Source: Leptolyngbya sp. PCC 7375
GTDB taxonomy: Bacteria > Cyanobacteriota > Cyanobacteriia > Phormidesmidales > Phormidesmidaceae
NCBI RefSeq assembly: GCF_000316115.1
Contig: NZ_JH993797.1
Coordinates: 3,148,486-3,212,485 of the forward strand
DNA length: 64,000 nucleotides
Direction of reading: 5' to 3'
Within the stretch, counting starts at the first letter, position 1. Each line of letters begins with the position of its first letter. The notes below the pieces were generated by a model that worked only from the letters and a program-made list of their open reading frames with translations, was not told the origin of the DNA and did no database searches. Positions 7,660 to 15,400 of the stretch are shown in pieces. Both the position numbers and the translations under genes were made by a program.

Positions 7660-9765
7660 ATGAAAGAGTCCGTGCGAATTTTGATGTGCGCCCCACAGCA
7701 CTATGACGTTGATTATGTAATTAATCCCTGGATGGAAGGCAATATCCATCGCTTATCGCGCGATCTTGCCCAGGAACAGTGGAACCAGCTCCACAAGATT
7801 CTCAAAGATCATGCAACGGTAGAGCTAGTGGCACCTCAGCCTGGATGGCCAGATATGGTATTCACAGCAAATGCTGGGTTGATTCTGGACCACACCGTTG
7901 TTCTCAGTCGCTTTTTTCATGCTGAGCGGCAAGGGGAAGAACCCTATTTTCAGCAATGGTTTGCAGACCAGGGTTACACCGTCCACACGTTACCTAAAGG
8001 GTTACCCTTTGAAGGAGCTGGAGATGCCCTGATTGATCGCGTCGGGGGGTATCTGTGGGCCGGATACGGTTTTCGCTCAGAGCTCGACTCCCATACCTAT
8101 TTAGCTAAATGGCTAGATGTGGAGGTCCTTTCCCTACGGCTCATTGACCGCCGCTTCTATCACCTGGACACCTGTTTTTGTCCGCTGAACAATGGGGATT
8201 TACTCTACTATCCCCCAGCGTTTGACACTTACTCAAATCATCTAATTGAGCGACGCATCCCGACCGAAAAACGTATTCCAGTGAATGAGGTAGATGCCGT
8301 CAACTTTGCCTGCAATGCGGTCAACGTTGACCAAACTATTATCATGAACAGTGCCAGCGATGGTCTCCAGAAGACTCTAGCAGCACGCGGTTTTAAGGTA
8401 ATTGAAACACCCCTCACCGAATTTCTAAAAGCGGGCGGGGCTGCCAAATGTTTAACATTGCGGGTAACAGAACCGCGTCAAGACTCTCCTCAAGCCTCTT
8501 CTATTCAGAGTCGGATGGTTCATCTAGAGGGCCATTTGCTAGACTCCGGCATCGTTAATCGAGCATTGGACACAATTGTGTCTGGTGGCGGTAGTTTTCA
8601 GGTATTGCACTTTGATCTGGGTGCACAACGGCAAGATATCTCAACGGCAGACGTGAAGGTGTCAGCCCCCGATGGAGATGTCATTGAAGACATCATGGGG
8701 CAACTGGTTGATTTGGGAGCAGTCGTCACCTCAGAGGATATTTCCCCTGACGCCCACTTAGAAGCTGTAGTACAGGCAGGCGTGGCCCCTGATGATTTTT
8801 ATGTGACCGCCATCTACCCTACAGAGGTTTCTGTGAACGGGCAATGGATTAAGGTGCAAGGTCAGCGCATGGATGGAGCCATTGCTATTACCCAAACCCC
8901 AGACGGTCTAGTAGCTCACTGTAAGCTGCTGCGGGATTTACAGATAGGCGAATCTGTTGTGGTCGGTAGCGAAGGTATTCGCACTAAACGTACGACTACC
9001 ACCCTCAAAAAGAAATCCACAGAGGAGTTCAGCTTTATGGGCGCTGGCGTCTCCAGCGAACGGCGTGTGGAGCTAGTGGTGGAGCAGATCGCCTGGGACT
9101 TGCGCCGTATCCGTGACCAGGGTGGCAAAGTGGTCGTCACGGCAGGGCCAGTGGTGATCCATACTGGCGGCAGTGAACACCTGCGGCATCTAATTCGTGA
9201 AGGCTATGTGCATGGGCTGTTGGGGGGAAATGCGATCGCAGTTCACGACATTGAGCAGGCACTCATGGGTACCTCCCTTGGCATGGATATGAAGCGAGGC
9301 GTTTCCGTCCATGGTGGGCACCGCCATCACCTTAAAGCCATCAATACCATTCGTCGCTGCGGCAGCATTGCCAATGCCGTAGAACAGAGCATTTTACAAA
9401 GCGGGGTGATGTACGAATGTGTGAAAAACAACGTGCCCTTTTCCCTGGCTGGATCTATTCGCGACGATGGCCCACTGCCAGATACCCAAATGGATTTGCT
9501 CCAAGCCCAGGCGGATTATGCTCGTTTGATTGAAGGAGCAGACCTGATTTTGATGCTATCGACCATGCTGCACTCCATTGGTGTAGGCAATATGACCCCC
9601 GCCGGAGTGAAGATGGTTTGTGTGGATATTAATCCGGCAGTGGTTACAAAGTTGAGCGATCGGGGGTCGCTGGAATCGATTGGCGTAGTTACTGATGTAG
9701 GACTATTTCTCAGCTTATTAGTTAACCAACTCAACAAGCTCACCGGAGAATATGCTCGGGTTTAG
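7660..9765 (+). CDS. argZ: Bifunctional arginine dihydrolase / ornithine cyclodeaminase (ArgZ/AgrE)
   Basis: A 701-residue two-domain enzyme. The N-terminal guanidine-group-modifying domain (about residues 1-285) converts arginine to ornithine, CO2 and two ammonia. Starting from the ATG at 7660 puts Asn at 71, His at 168 and Cys at 264, the register I recall for the key residues of Synechocystis ArgZ. The motif FEGAGDAL lies at 117-124. The C-terminal half is the TIGR00300/ornithine cyclodeaminase-like region with a dinucleotide-binding character (VVVTAGPVVIHTGG; SIGVGNMTPAGVKMVCVDINP), which in AgrE makes proline from ornithine. GAGGTG precedes the ATG. It probably consumes arginine released from cyanophycin by the cph genes about 6-10 kb downstream. 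Confidence 0.95.
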   Translation: MKESVRILMCAPQHYDVDYVINPWMEGNIHRLSRDLAQEQWNQLHKILKDHATVELVAPQPGWPDMVFTANAGLILDHTVVLSRFFHAERQGEEPYFQQWFADQGYTVHTLPKGLPFEGAGDALIDRVGGYLWAGYGFRSELDSHTYLAKWLDVEVLSLRLIDRRFYHLDTCFCPLNNGDLLYYPPAFDTYSNHLIERRIPTEKRIPVNEVDAVNFACNAVNVDQTIIMNSASDGLQKTLAARGFKVIETPLTEFLKAGGAAKCLTLRVTEPRQDSPQASSIQSRMVHLEGHLLDSGIVNRALDTIVSGGGSFQVLHFDLGAQRQDISTADVKVSAPDGDVIEDIMGQLVDLGAVVTSEDISPDAHLEAVVQAGVAPDDFYVTAIYPTEVSVNGQWIKVQGQRMDGAIAITQTPDGLVAHCKLLRDLQIGESVVVGSEGIRTKRTTTTLKKKSTEEFSFMGAGVSSERRVELVVEQIAWDLRRIRDQGGKVVVTAGPVVIHTGGSEHLRHLIREGYVHGLLGGNAIAVHDIEQALMGTSLGMDMKRGVSVHGGHRHHLKAINTIRRCGSIANAVEQSILQSGVMYECVKNNVPFSLAGSIRDDGPLPDTQMDLLQAQADYARLIEGADLILMLSTMLHSIGVGNMTPAGVKMVCVDINPAVVTKLSDRGSLESIGVVTDVGLFLSLLVNQLNKLTGEYARV

Positions 9766-10191
9766 AAGTAGATGTTGAGAGATAATTTTAGGGTTATAGC
9801 GTAACTTTTCCTCTGGCCACGCCGTAACTCATACCAAACCTGAATAGCAGCCATTAGCGACAGCCTACTTTCGGGGGTGGGGGGAGTTAGGCCCCACGAA
9901 CGGGGGTTTCAGGGGGGAAAGCCCTGAGCAACCCTTATCGCTATTGGCCAATTTTCACCTATGTACAAAACCCTGGTTGAAAACATTTCATATACCAGGG
10001 TGGGCACAAGGCACCACCCCTACAAGCGTATCCATTTTGAATCGACGAAAATCGCCAGAGTTAGAACCATGAGAATGCACTTCAACAGACTCTCAAAAGG
10101 TGAAATTGTCGGTGTAGAAGGCTGCCATTCAGAAAGACCATGAGTCCGTATAATAAAAAGCTTAAATAACTTTTAAATTCTTCCCTATTCT
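9766..10191. other. 426-base intergenic stretch with G/C-rich dispersed-type sequence
   Basis: No gene is supported. It contains a G-rich block at 9871-9925 and, at about 9998-10019, a short hairpin GGGTGG...CCACCC of the kind dispersed through cyanobacterial genomes. A 60-codon open frame at 9961-10143 has no domain or ribosome-binding site. Confidence 0.5.
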
Positions 10192-11853
10192 ATGCCCGAC
10201 AATGGGTTCCCCAATGGGACATCACAGCCATCCACAATTCGACCGATCGGTGTCTATGCCCTGTCAGGCCTAGCAACTGATGGCGATTGTCTCTTTTCCA
10301 TCGATACAGTAAGAGGGTATCTGATCTCTGTAGATCCCCTTACCAACAATACCGTTATCCTAAACCCGTATCAACTGGAAGATAAGGAGTGGATGGGGGC
10401 AGTCGGTTTGTCTCTCTGGCAAGATACCTTTTGGTTTGCCAGGGATGAAGAGGTGTTTTGGTGTGCTCGCACTACCCTAAAGCCCACCTTTTTTACAAAA
10501 CTCCCCTACCCCGTAGCGGGCGTAGCCGTCTGGGGAGATACCGTCTACGTCAGCTGCCAGAAATCTGGCTATATCCATCTCTTTGATCGCAGTACAGGCG
10601 ATTCTTTAGGAAAATTCCCACAACCCGGCGTGGGTGAGGAAACCTTAGCAACCAATGAAGATGGGTTATGGGTATGTGACAAGACAGAGCAAACGGTTTA
10701 TTGCCTGGACAGAACCACAGGCGATATTCAACTGAGTGCCCTGACTCCCTACAGTTCACCCACTGGTATCGCGTTTTATCAAGCTGAAGCGGATCACGAG
10801 CCCATCTGCTATATCGTCTATGCCGATGAAGAACCTTACATTCGCGATAATCCCAATGCAGAGTCGCCCTATGAACTGACATTTCGCGATCGCACCTTCA
10901 TCCATCCACTTTATCTTCACACCAACCGAACACAGCACTACACCCTCTCCAACGGTTATCTGGTAGAAATGTCCTACGTTGAAGAACTGTTGCCCTTAGA
11001 TGCAATTACCCTCAACAATGTAGAGTGGCGAATTGCACTCCCTGCCAACACTCTACGCCAGCGAATTCGCCATGTGGAGCCCATTGGCCATACTTTTACG
11101 ATTGAAGAACAAAATGGACAACAGGTTGCCGTCTTTCGGTTTGACCAGATTCAACCTTTTCAAGGAGGTCTCGTAGGCTGGAAAGCTATCGTCGAAATGT
11201 ACAGCATCAAATATTGCCTCACCCCTGACGATATTGATGGCGACAAGCCACTACCAACTGAGCTACAGCGCTACCTTGTTGATGACGACGATCTAGCCAT
11301 GGATACAGACACCATCCAGCAGGCAGCTAGTGAAGGCGCAGGTACCGAAACGAATGTATTGCGGAAGATGTTACGGATTCGCAATTACGTTTATGATCGT
11401 CTCTCCTACGGTATTCAACCCAAAATCGATACTCCCGATGTAGCCCTAGAACGGGGTACTGGCTCCTGTGGTGAGTATGTGGGTGTGCTGCTAGCGCTCG
11501 CCCGTCTGAACGGCGTTGCCTGCCGCACCATTGGTCGCTATAAGTGTCCACCCCAGCCCGAATATCGCCATTTGCCCCTGGAACCTGACTTTAATCATGT
11601 CTGGCTAGAGTTTTATGTCCCTGGTGTTGGCTGGCTGCCCATGGAATCCAACGTGGACGATGTGATTGAGCGGGGTCCCTATCCCGAGCGTTTCTTTATG
11701 GGTTTGGCCTGGTACCACATGGAAATGGGCAAAGGGATTCCCTTTACCAAGATGACTGCCGACGACAAACCCGAAGAGTTTTCATTACGCGATTTGGCTA
11801 TTAACCATATTCGCTTTCGAATACTGGATGAGCTGAATCTGGAGTCAGAATAA
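10192..11853 (+). CDS. Beta-propeller-like / transglutaminase-fold protein
   Basis: A 553-residue two-part protein with no signal peptide. Residues 15-200 are beta-rich with repeated DGLW/GDTVYV/STGD patterns like NHL or SMP-30 propeller blades. Residues 270-350 form a beta-sandwich-like linker. Residues 380-500 are a transglutaminase-like domain with GSCGEY (Cys426) and NHVWLEFYVPGVGW (His469). The usual aspartate after the VGW strand is replaced by the segment PMESN (Glu485, Asn487), so the third catalytic residue is unusual. Likely a cysteine protease or transferase of the microbial transglutaminase-like group; the substrate is unknown. Confidence 0.78.
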   Translation: MPDNGFPNGTSQPSTIRPIGVYALSGLATDGDCLFSIDTVRGYLISVDPLTNNTVILNPYQLEDKEWMGAVGLSLWQDTFWFARDEEVFWCARTTLKPTFFTKLPYPVAGVAVWGDTVYVSCQKSGYIHLFDRSTGDSLGKFPQPGVGEETLATNEDGLWVCDKTEQTVYCLDRTTGDIQLSALTPYSSPTGIAFYQAEADHEPICYIVYADEEPYIRDNPNAESPYELTFRDRTFIHPLYLHTNRTQHYTLSNGYLVEMSYVEELLPLDAITLNNVEWRIALPANTLRQRIRHVEPIGHTFTIEEQNGQQVAVFRFDQIQPFQGGLVGWKAIVEMYSIKYCLTPDDIDGDKPLPTELQRYLVDDDDLAMDTDTIQQAASEGAGTETNVLRKMLRIRNYVYDRLSYGIQPKIDTPDVALERGTGSCGEYVGVLLALARLNGVACRTIGRYKCPPQPEYRHLPLEPDFNHVWLEFYVPGVGWLPMESNVDDVIERGPYPERFFMGLAWYHMEMGKGIPFTKMTADDKPEEFSLRDLAINHIRFRILDELNLESE

Positions 11854-11924
11854 TTCAAGTGTACTAAGATAGAATGATTTTGATGGGAGTCTGACTCCAA
11901 AAGTGTTCTATTTAGCTTAGTGTC

Positions 11925-12593
11925 ATGGTCCAAGTGATGGCCGCTCACAATCTTGAACTGCATGAAGTTGAAGCACAGTTTGATCTACAGCAATCGACCG
12001 ATCCTGCTTTTTTCTCGGAGTGGCAGGGGGTAGAGGCGGACTTAGATGAACGCGATCGCTACTGGCTTGATAAAGCCAAATCTAACTTCCTTAGCTTAAT
12101 CAAGTATCGACTCCACGAGGAAGTGGTCAAAATGTCGATTCTGGCTCCACTTTTGGCTGTATCTGGGTTAGGAACCGCTCCATTTGTACCCAAGGCAGAA
12201 AAACAAATAGAGGTTTCATTTCCAGCTCAGGATTCGGATACCGAAGATGAGATTATTCGTGGTCGCATTGATTTATTAGTGTTGTATCGGAATCTATGGG
12301 TGGTGACCATTGAGACAAAGCCCCAACAATCGGATGTTTTGGAAGCGCTTCCCCAAGCGTTGACATATATGATGGCGAGTCCAGAGAAGGAATTGCCGCT
12401 GTTTGGGTTATTGACCAATGGTCGGCATTTTATGTTCGTTAAACTGCTGAAAAAAACAACACCCACCTATTGCTTATCAGAACTATTTACGTTATTTCGG
12501 CAAGGGAATGAGATGTATCAGGTAACCGCAATTTTGCAACACCTGGGGAAGTTAATGATGGCAGTAGATTGGGAAAGCCAGAAAGTTAGCTAA
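11925..12593 (+). CDS. PD-(D/E)XK-like nuclease, type I restriction R-type N-domain
   Basis: A 222-residue protein. The centre reads RGRIDLLVLY, then VVTIETKPQQ, then ALPQALTYM, which matches a PD-(D/E)XK core (D, ExK, following helix with Q) as in the N-terminal domain of type I restriction subunit R and related stand-alone proteins common in cyanobacteria. There is no helicase part, so this is not a complete HsdR. The start at 11925 is the first ATG; a second ATG four codons later is possible. It sits at the edge of the small accessory patch that continues to 15.3 kb. Confidence 0.72.
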   Translation: MVQVMAAHNLELHEVEAQFDLQQSTDPAFFSEWQGVEADLDERDRYWLDKAKSNFLSLIKYRLHEEVVKMSILAPLLAVSGLGTAPFVPKAEKQIEVSFPAQDSDTEDEIIRGRIDLLVLYRNLWVVTIETKPQQSDVLEALPQALTYMMASPEKELPLFGLLTNGRHFMFVKLLKKTTPTYCLSELFTLFRQGNEMYQVTAILQHLGKLMMAVDWESQKVS

Positions 12594-12678
12594 TAGTGGA
12601 ATTGAGCAATAGCTATATGACGTATGGCAGAATGGATAGGTCAGGGGTAATCTTAAAACAAACTCCATTTATGTTGTA

Positions 12679-13149
12679 CTAGCTCTGCTCTCCTAGTAAT
12701 GACTGAATGATGCGACGAGATATACGGAAGTTCGTTGTTTGCAATCGAGCAATAGCATCTGAGAGATCGATCAACTCTTGGCTAGCAGCCTCATCTAAAA
12801 TTCCAAGCATCCCGATAATGGGAATCCCCCGCTCCGTTGCTGTACGTCGTCCTAATCGCTCGTCAATAATCAGTAAGTCAGCTGAAATGATTTGAGCCAG
12901 AGTAATAGCTGCTTGTTCTCCTGGATCGAGAGCATTGAGTGTTTCATCGATCTTGGATACCGTTTGAACTGTCAACCAGTTAGGAGGATCAGCTATCCAT
13001 GCCTGAAGTACTGGTGGTGCATCTGGAACTAGCATTTCATCTCGCACAGCGTCAGGAATAACGAGCTGTCCAAATAAGCGAGGAAGCAGTTCGATCTGGT
13101 CAATGAGCAAGAGATAGTTGATCGGCGAAGTATCGGAAACGACGATCAT
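12679..13149 (-). CDS. DUF3368 PIN-fold toxin
   Basis: A 156-residue PIN-domain protein of the DUF3368 type. The first acidic residue is in VVSDTSPINYLL (Asp6), the second in IPDAVRDEML, and the third in DLLIIDERLGRR, which together make the metal site of PIN ribonucleases. GIPIIGMLGIL follows, typical of this subfamily. Its ATG overlaps the end of the upstream UPF0175 gene by four bases, so the two are translationally coupled. Predicted to be the toxin of a type II toxin-antitoxin pair. Confidence 0.88.
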   Translation of the reverse strand: MIVVSDTSPINYLLLIDQIELLPRLFGQLVIPDAVRDEMLVPDAPPVLQAWIADPPNWLTVQTVSKIDETLNALDPGEQAAITLAQIISADLLIIDERLGRRTATERGIPIIGMLGILDEAASQELIDLSDAIARLQTTNFRISRRIIQSLLGEQS

Positions 13150-13424
13150 GGGTTGTTATGTGAATGATTTTCTCTGAGTTGGCGGAACGTTTCACGATCA
13201 CTCTCCAAATCTGCCTCATCGTAATGCAAATAAGCCTTATGCTCCTTCAGAAAAGCGTCCACTGCCCAGCGAGATGGTAAATCCAGGATGCGCCCTACTT
13301 CGGCGCTGGTGATTTTCTCTAATTGGTAAGATTGCACTACCAGGGCTTCTACAATTTCACGAGCCAGATGCTCAAGGTTGAAATGCTTCACTAATTCGTC
13401 AGGGAGGTTGAGGGTGACTTGCAT
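13146..13424 (-). CDS. UPF0175 family antitoxin
   Basis: A 92-residue protein of the UPF0175 family: MQVTLNLPDEL at the start, a helical middle (REIVEALVVQSY), then the helix-turn-helix-like segment ITSAEVGRILDLPSRWAVDAFLKEHKAYLHYDEADLE, shown here only to name the family pattern. It precedes and overlaps the DUF3368 toxin gene. Its ribosome-binding site (AAGGA) lies directly at the stop codon of the decayed gene upstream, so the three genes once formed one operon. Predicted to bind the toxin and repress its own promoter. Confidence 0.87.
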   Translation of the reverse strand: MQVTLNLPDELVKHFNLEHLAREIVEALVVQSYQLEKITSAEVGRILDLPSRWAVDAFLKEHKAYLHYDEADLESDRETFRQLRENHSHNNP

Positions 13425-13436
13425 AATTCAGGTTCC

Positions 13437-13959
13437 TTAGGCTTCTTCTTGTGAGCGTTGAAACAGGGCGTAGATGTCTTCGAGGGTGATCGGCTCGGAC
13501 ATGGGCTTAAAGTTCAGGCAAAACCAGCGTTGCTCCAATTTTAGCTTGGAGGACATGAGCACCAGAGGCTGTTTGGGATTGCACAACACTGGCACGGCCT
13601 TTGCAGCAATAGATTGCTTTTTCAGTTTATTAGGCGTAGTCGTTCTAACTTATACTTTTTGAACTGAGTTCAAGCGCACTGCAAAAGCTATTGAGATTCC
13701 TCAGCAGGGCATTGTAGTACGGATAGGCATCGTCTCGTGTGGCTTGAAGATGGGCGTACAAAGTGAGTTCTGGTTCTGGAACCAAAGAGTCTTTTGGAAA
13801 CTCTAGCCCTGCTTCGCTTAGGCGTATGGATGCGATAGCGCCAGCGCTGACTGGTCAGTTCGCAATTAGCAGTGCTCCAATTGTATTAGTCTCACCATTG
13901 TGTAAATCCTCCAACCCAGGAAGGATAAACTCTGCTCCTGGTAAATCCTTTAGACTCAC
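13437..13959 (-). pseudogene. Decayed conserved cyanobacterial gene
   Basis: Reading the minus strand from a GTG with GAGGAGGAAC upstream gives a coherent protein that is broken several times. It opens MSLKDLPGAEFILPGLEDL and runs to ALLIAN, then an in-frame TGA at codon 35. Reading then continues in the same frame (SIRLSEAGLEFPKDSLV, ELTLYAHLQATRDDAYPYY, NALLRNLNSF). Frame changes follow near 13650 and 13625 (KKYKLERLRLIN, then LKKQSIAAKAVPVLCNP), ending MSEPITLEDIYALFQRSQEEA. The continuity of sense across one stop and two shifts argues for a real gene of about 174 codons, now inactive. I recall similar intact hypothetical proteins in cyanobacteria, but no function. Confidence 0.8.
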
Positions 13960-14100
13960 GGCTGTTCCTCCTCTTTTGCAAGTTCAACCTGCACATTATC
14001 AGTCAAAGTTTCGACTTTACCTTGAAGAACATCGGAACTAAGACATGGGAACCAGCATCCGCCAAGAACCAAGTCGCTCTGACAAGATTCTGAGTTATAT
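13956..14100 (-). pseudogene. Tail of an upstream gene, remnant
   Basis: In the frame whose TGA overlaps the GTG of the decayed gene (GTGA), the minus strand reads LSSDVLQGKVETLTDNV and then ELAKEEEQP. Upstream of about 14050 the frame loses sense. This may be the end of a lost first gene of the same operon, or spurious. It is a weak call based on the stop-start overlap only. Confidence 0.3.
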
Positions 14101-14106
14101 GATTTT

Positions 14107-14574
14107 TTGTGTCAACAATTTTCTTGTTTCCTTGAGCTTCATAAGGACAAGGAATATACCCTAAAAATCAATCAAAAGTCCCTAAACTATAGTAGCATCA
14201 TTCAAGATTCCGAGTATTTTGAATGGAAAATAGGTAAAACACCTTTCTGGATAAACTTCATTCGATGGTCAGATCGACGGAAAGATGGATATTACAGATA
14301 TTCTTTCATCAACACTAGCAACCAAAATGTGGATGCAAAAACAACAGCTTTCAATAATAAATCTTATGGTTTTCATGCAGATAGATACAAGATATATGCA
14401 TTGAAGTGGAGTGAGATCTTTGCGGACTTTGAGATCAATTTCAATTATCTGGATGCACAACTTAAACTTCAGAGACAAAAAATAGCTGGAAATAATCAAA
14501 CAGCTGATGGAATATTAGCTGAATCATTTAATAATCCTGCTGCTGCTGAAAAACCTATCTTTCCAACAAAATAA
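14107..14574 (+). CDS. Hypothetical protein, possibly a truncated remnant
   Basis: A 155-residue open frame beginning with TTG, rich in Asn, Lys, Tyr and Phe and clearly more A/T-rich than its neighbours. Readable segments are FLELHKDKEYTLKINQ, WINFIRWSDRRKDGYYRYSF and YKIYALKWSEIFADFEINF. The N-terminus lacks a convincing ribosome-binding site, so the gene may be cut off at its 5' end. No family recognised. Its composition and its position inside a patch of toxin-antitoxin and decayed genes suggest transferred DNA. Confidence 0.45.
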   Translation: MCQQFSCFLELHKDKEYTLKINQKSLNYSSIIQDSEYFEWKIGKTPFWINFIRWSDRRKDGYYRYSFINTSNQNVDAKTTAFNNKSYGFHADRYKIYALKWSEIFADFEINFNYLDAQLKLQRQKIAGNNQTADGILAESFNNPAAAEKPIFPTK

Positions 14575-14682
14575 AAGTTAAGACTTACTAATGATGTGGT
14601 ACTTAATACGTAAGTTTTCTGGGGATAACGCGTTAACACACATCGCAAGTACTATGGAATCCAATTAATCCAATTCCTAGCC

Positions 14683-15258
14683 TTATTGAGATAACTGTTC
14701 CAGGTTTTCGTAGAGGTTAGAAGTCTCAACTTTAAACCCAATACTCTCAAACTCTACCTGCTCACCAACTCGATAAACCTGAGGAAACCAAAGATTGTCT
14801 GATTTACGTTGAAACCGTTCAACCAAAACCTGTTTTTGGTGAACCAACACATACTCTTCTAACTCTGCAACAGATTTATAGTCAGAAAACTTATCTCCCC
14901 GATCAAACGCCTCGGTCGAATCTGACAACACTTCTATAATCAACTTGGGATGCAGAATAAAATCTTCATCGGAAACGCGATCGCGATCATCACAAGTCAC
15001 CGCTAAATCTGGATAATAAAAGAGATTCAGCTCTGGCAAGCGGACCTTCATATCCACCGCATAGGAAATACAGCCCGTACCACGTAGGTGATTTACCAGT
15101 AGCGCTGACAGATTCCCCGTAATAATGACATGGGCTTTAGTCGCCCCAGCCATAGCTACAATTTGCCCTTGCAAATACTCATGCTTAATCGGGCTTACCC
15201 GCTCAATTTCCAGATACTCCTCAGGAGTAAAGTAAGCATAGCTTTTACTAAGAGCCAT
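14683..15258 (-). CDS. Uma2 family (DUF820) endonuclease-like protein
   Basis: A 191-residue PD-(D/E)XK-fold protein. It shows the family order YFTPEEYLEIE, HEYLQGQIVAMAG, YPDLAVTCD, LIIEVLSDSTEAFDRGDKF, and YVLVHQKQVLVERFQR. The catalytic D and ExL/ExK positions fall in YPDLAV and IIEVLS. Such proteins occur in many copies in cyanobacterial genomes and their biological role is unsettled. It marks the right edge of the accessory patch before cphA. Confidence 0.9.
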   Translation of the reverse strand: MALSKSYAYFTPEEYLEIERVSPIKHEYLQGQIVAMAGATKAHVIITGNLSALLVNHLRGTGCISYAVDMKVRLPELNLFYYPDLAVTCDDRDRVSDEDFILHPKLIIEVLSDSTEAFDRGDKFSDYKSVAELEEYVLVHQKQVLVERFQRKSDNLWFPQVYRVGEQVEFESIGFKVETSNLYENLEQLSQ

Positions 15259-15400
15259 TGTTCTTGCCTGAACTTCGTTACCTCTAGCTTGCCATAGGCA
15301 TGATGATTCTGATGATTTCTCATCAAAGAGCAGAGGTGCGTTGGACTAATGCCACAACACACCCCATAGAAAATCAACGTGGTTAAATCAGATATCGATT

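Noticed and set aside
9961..10143. 60-codon open frame upstream of the transglutaminase-like gene
   Set aside because: No ribosome-binding site, no domain, and it covers a dispersed-type G/C-rich hairpin.
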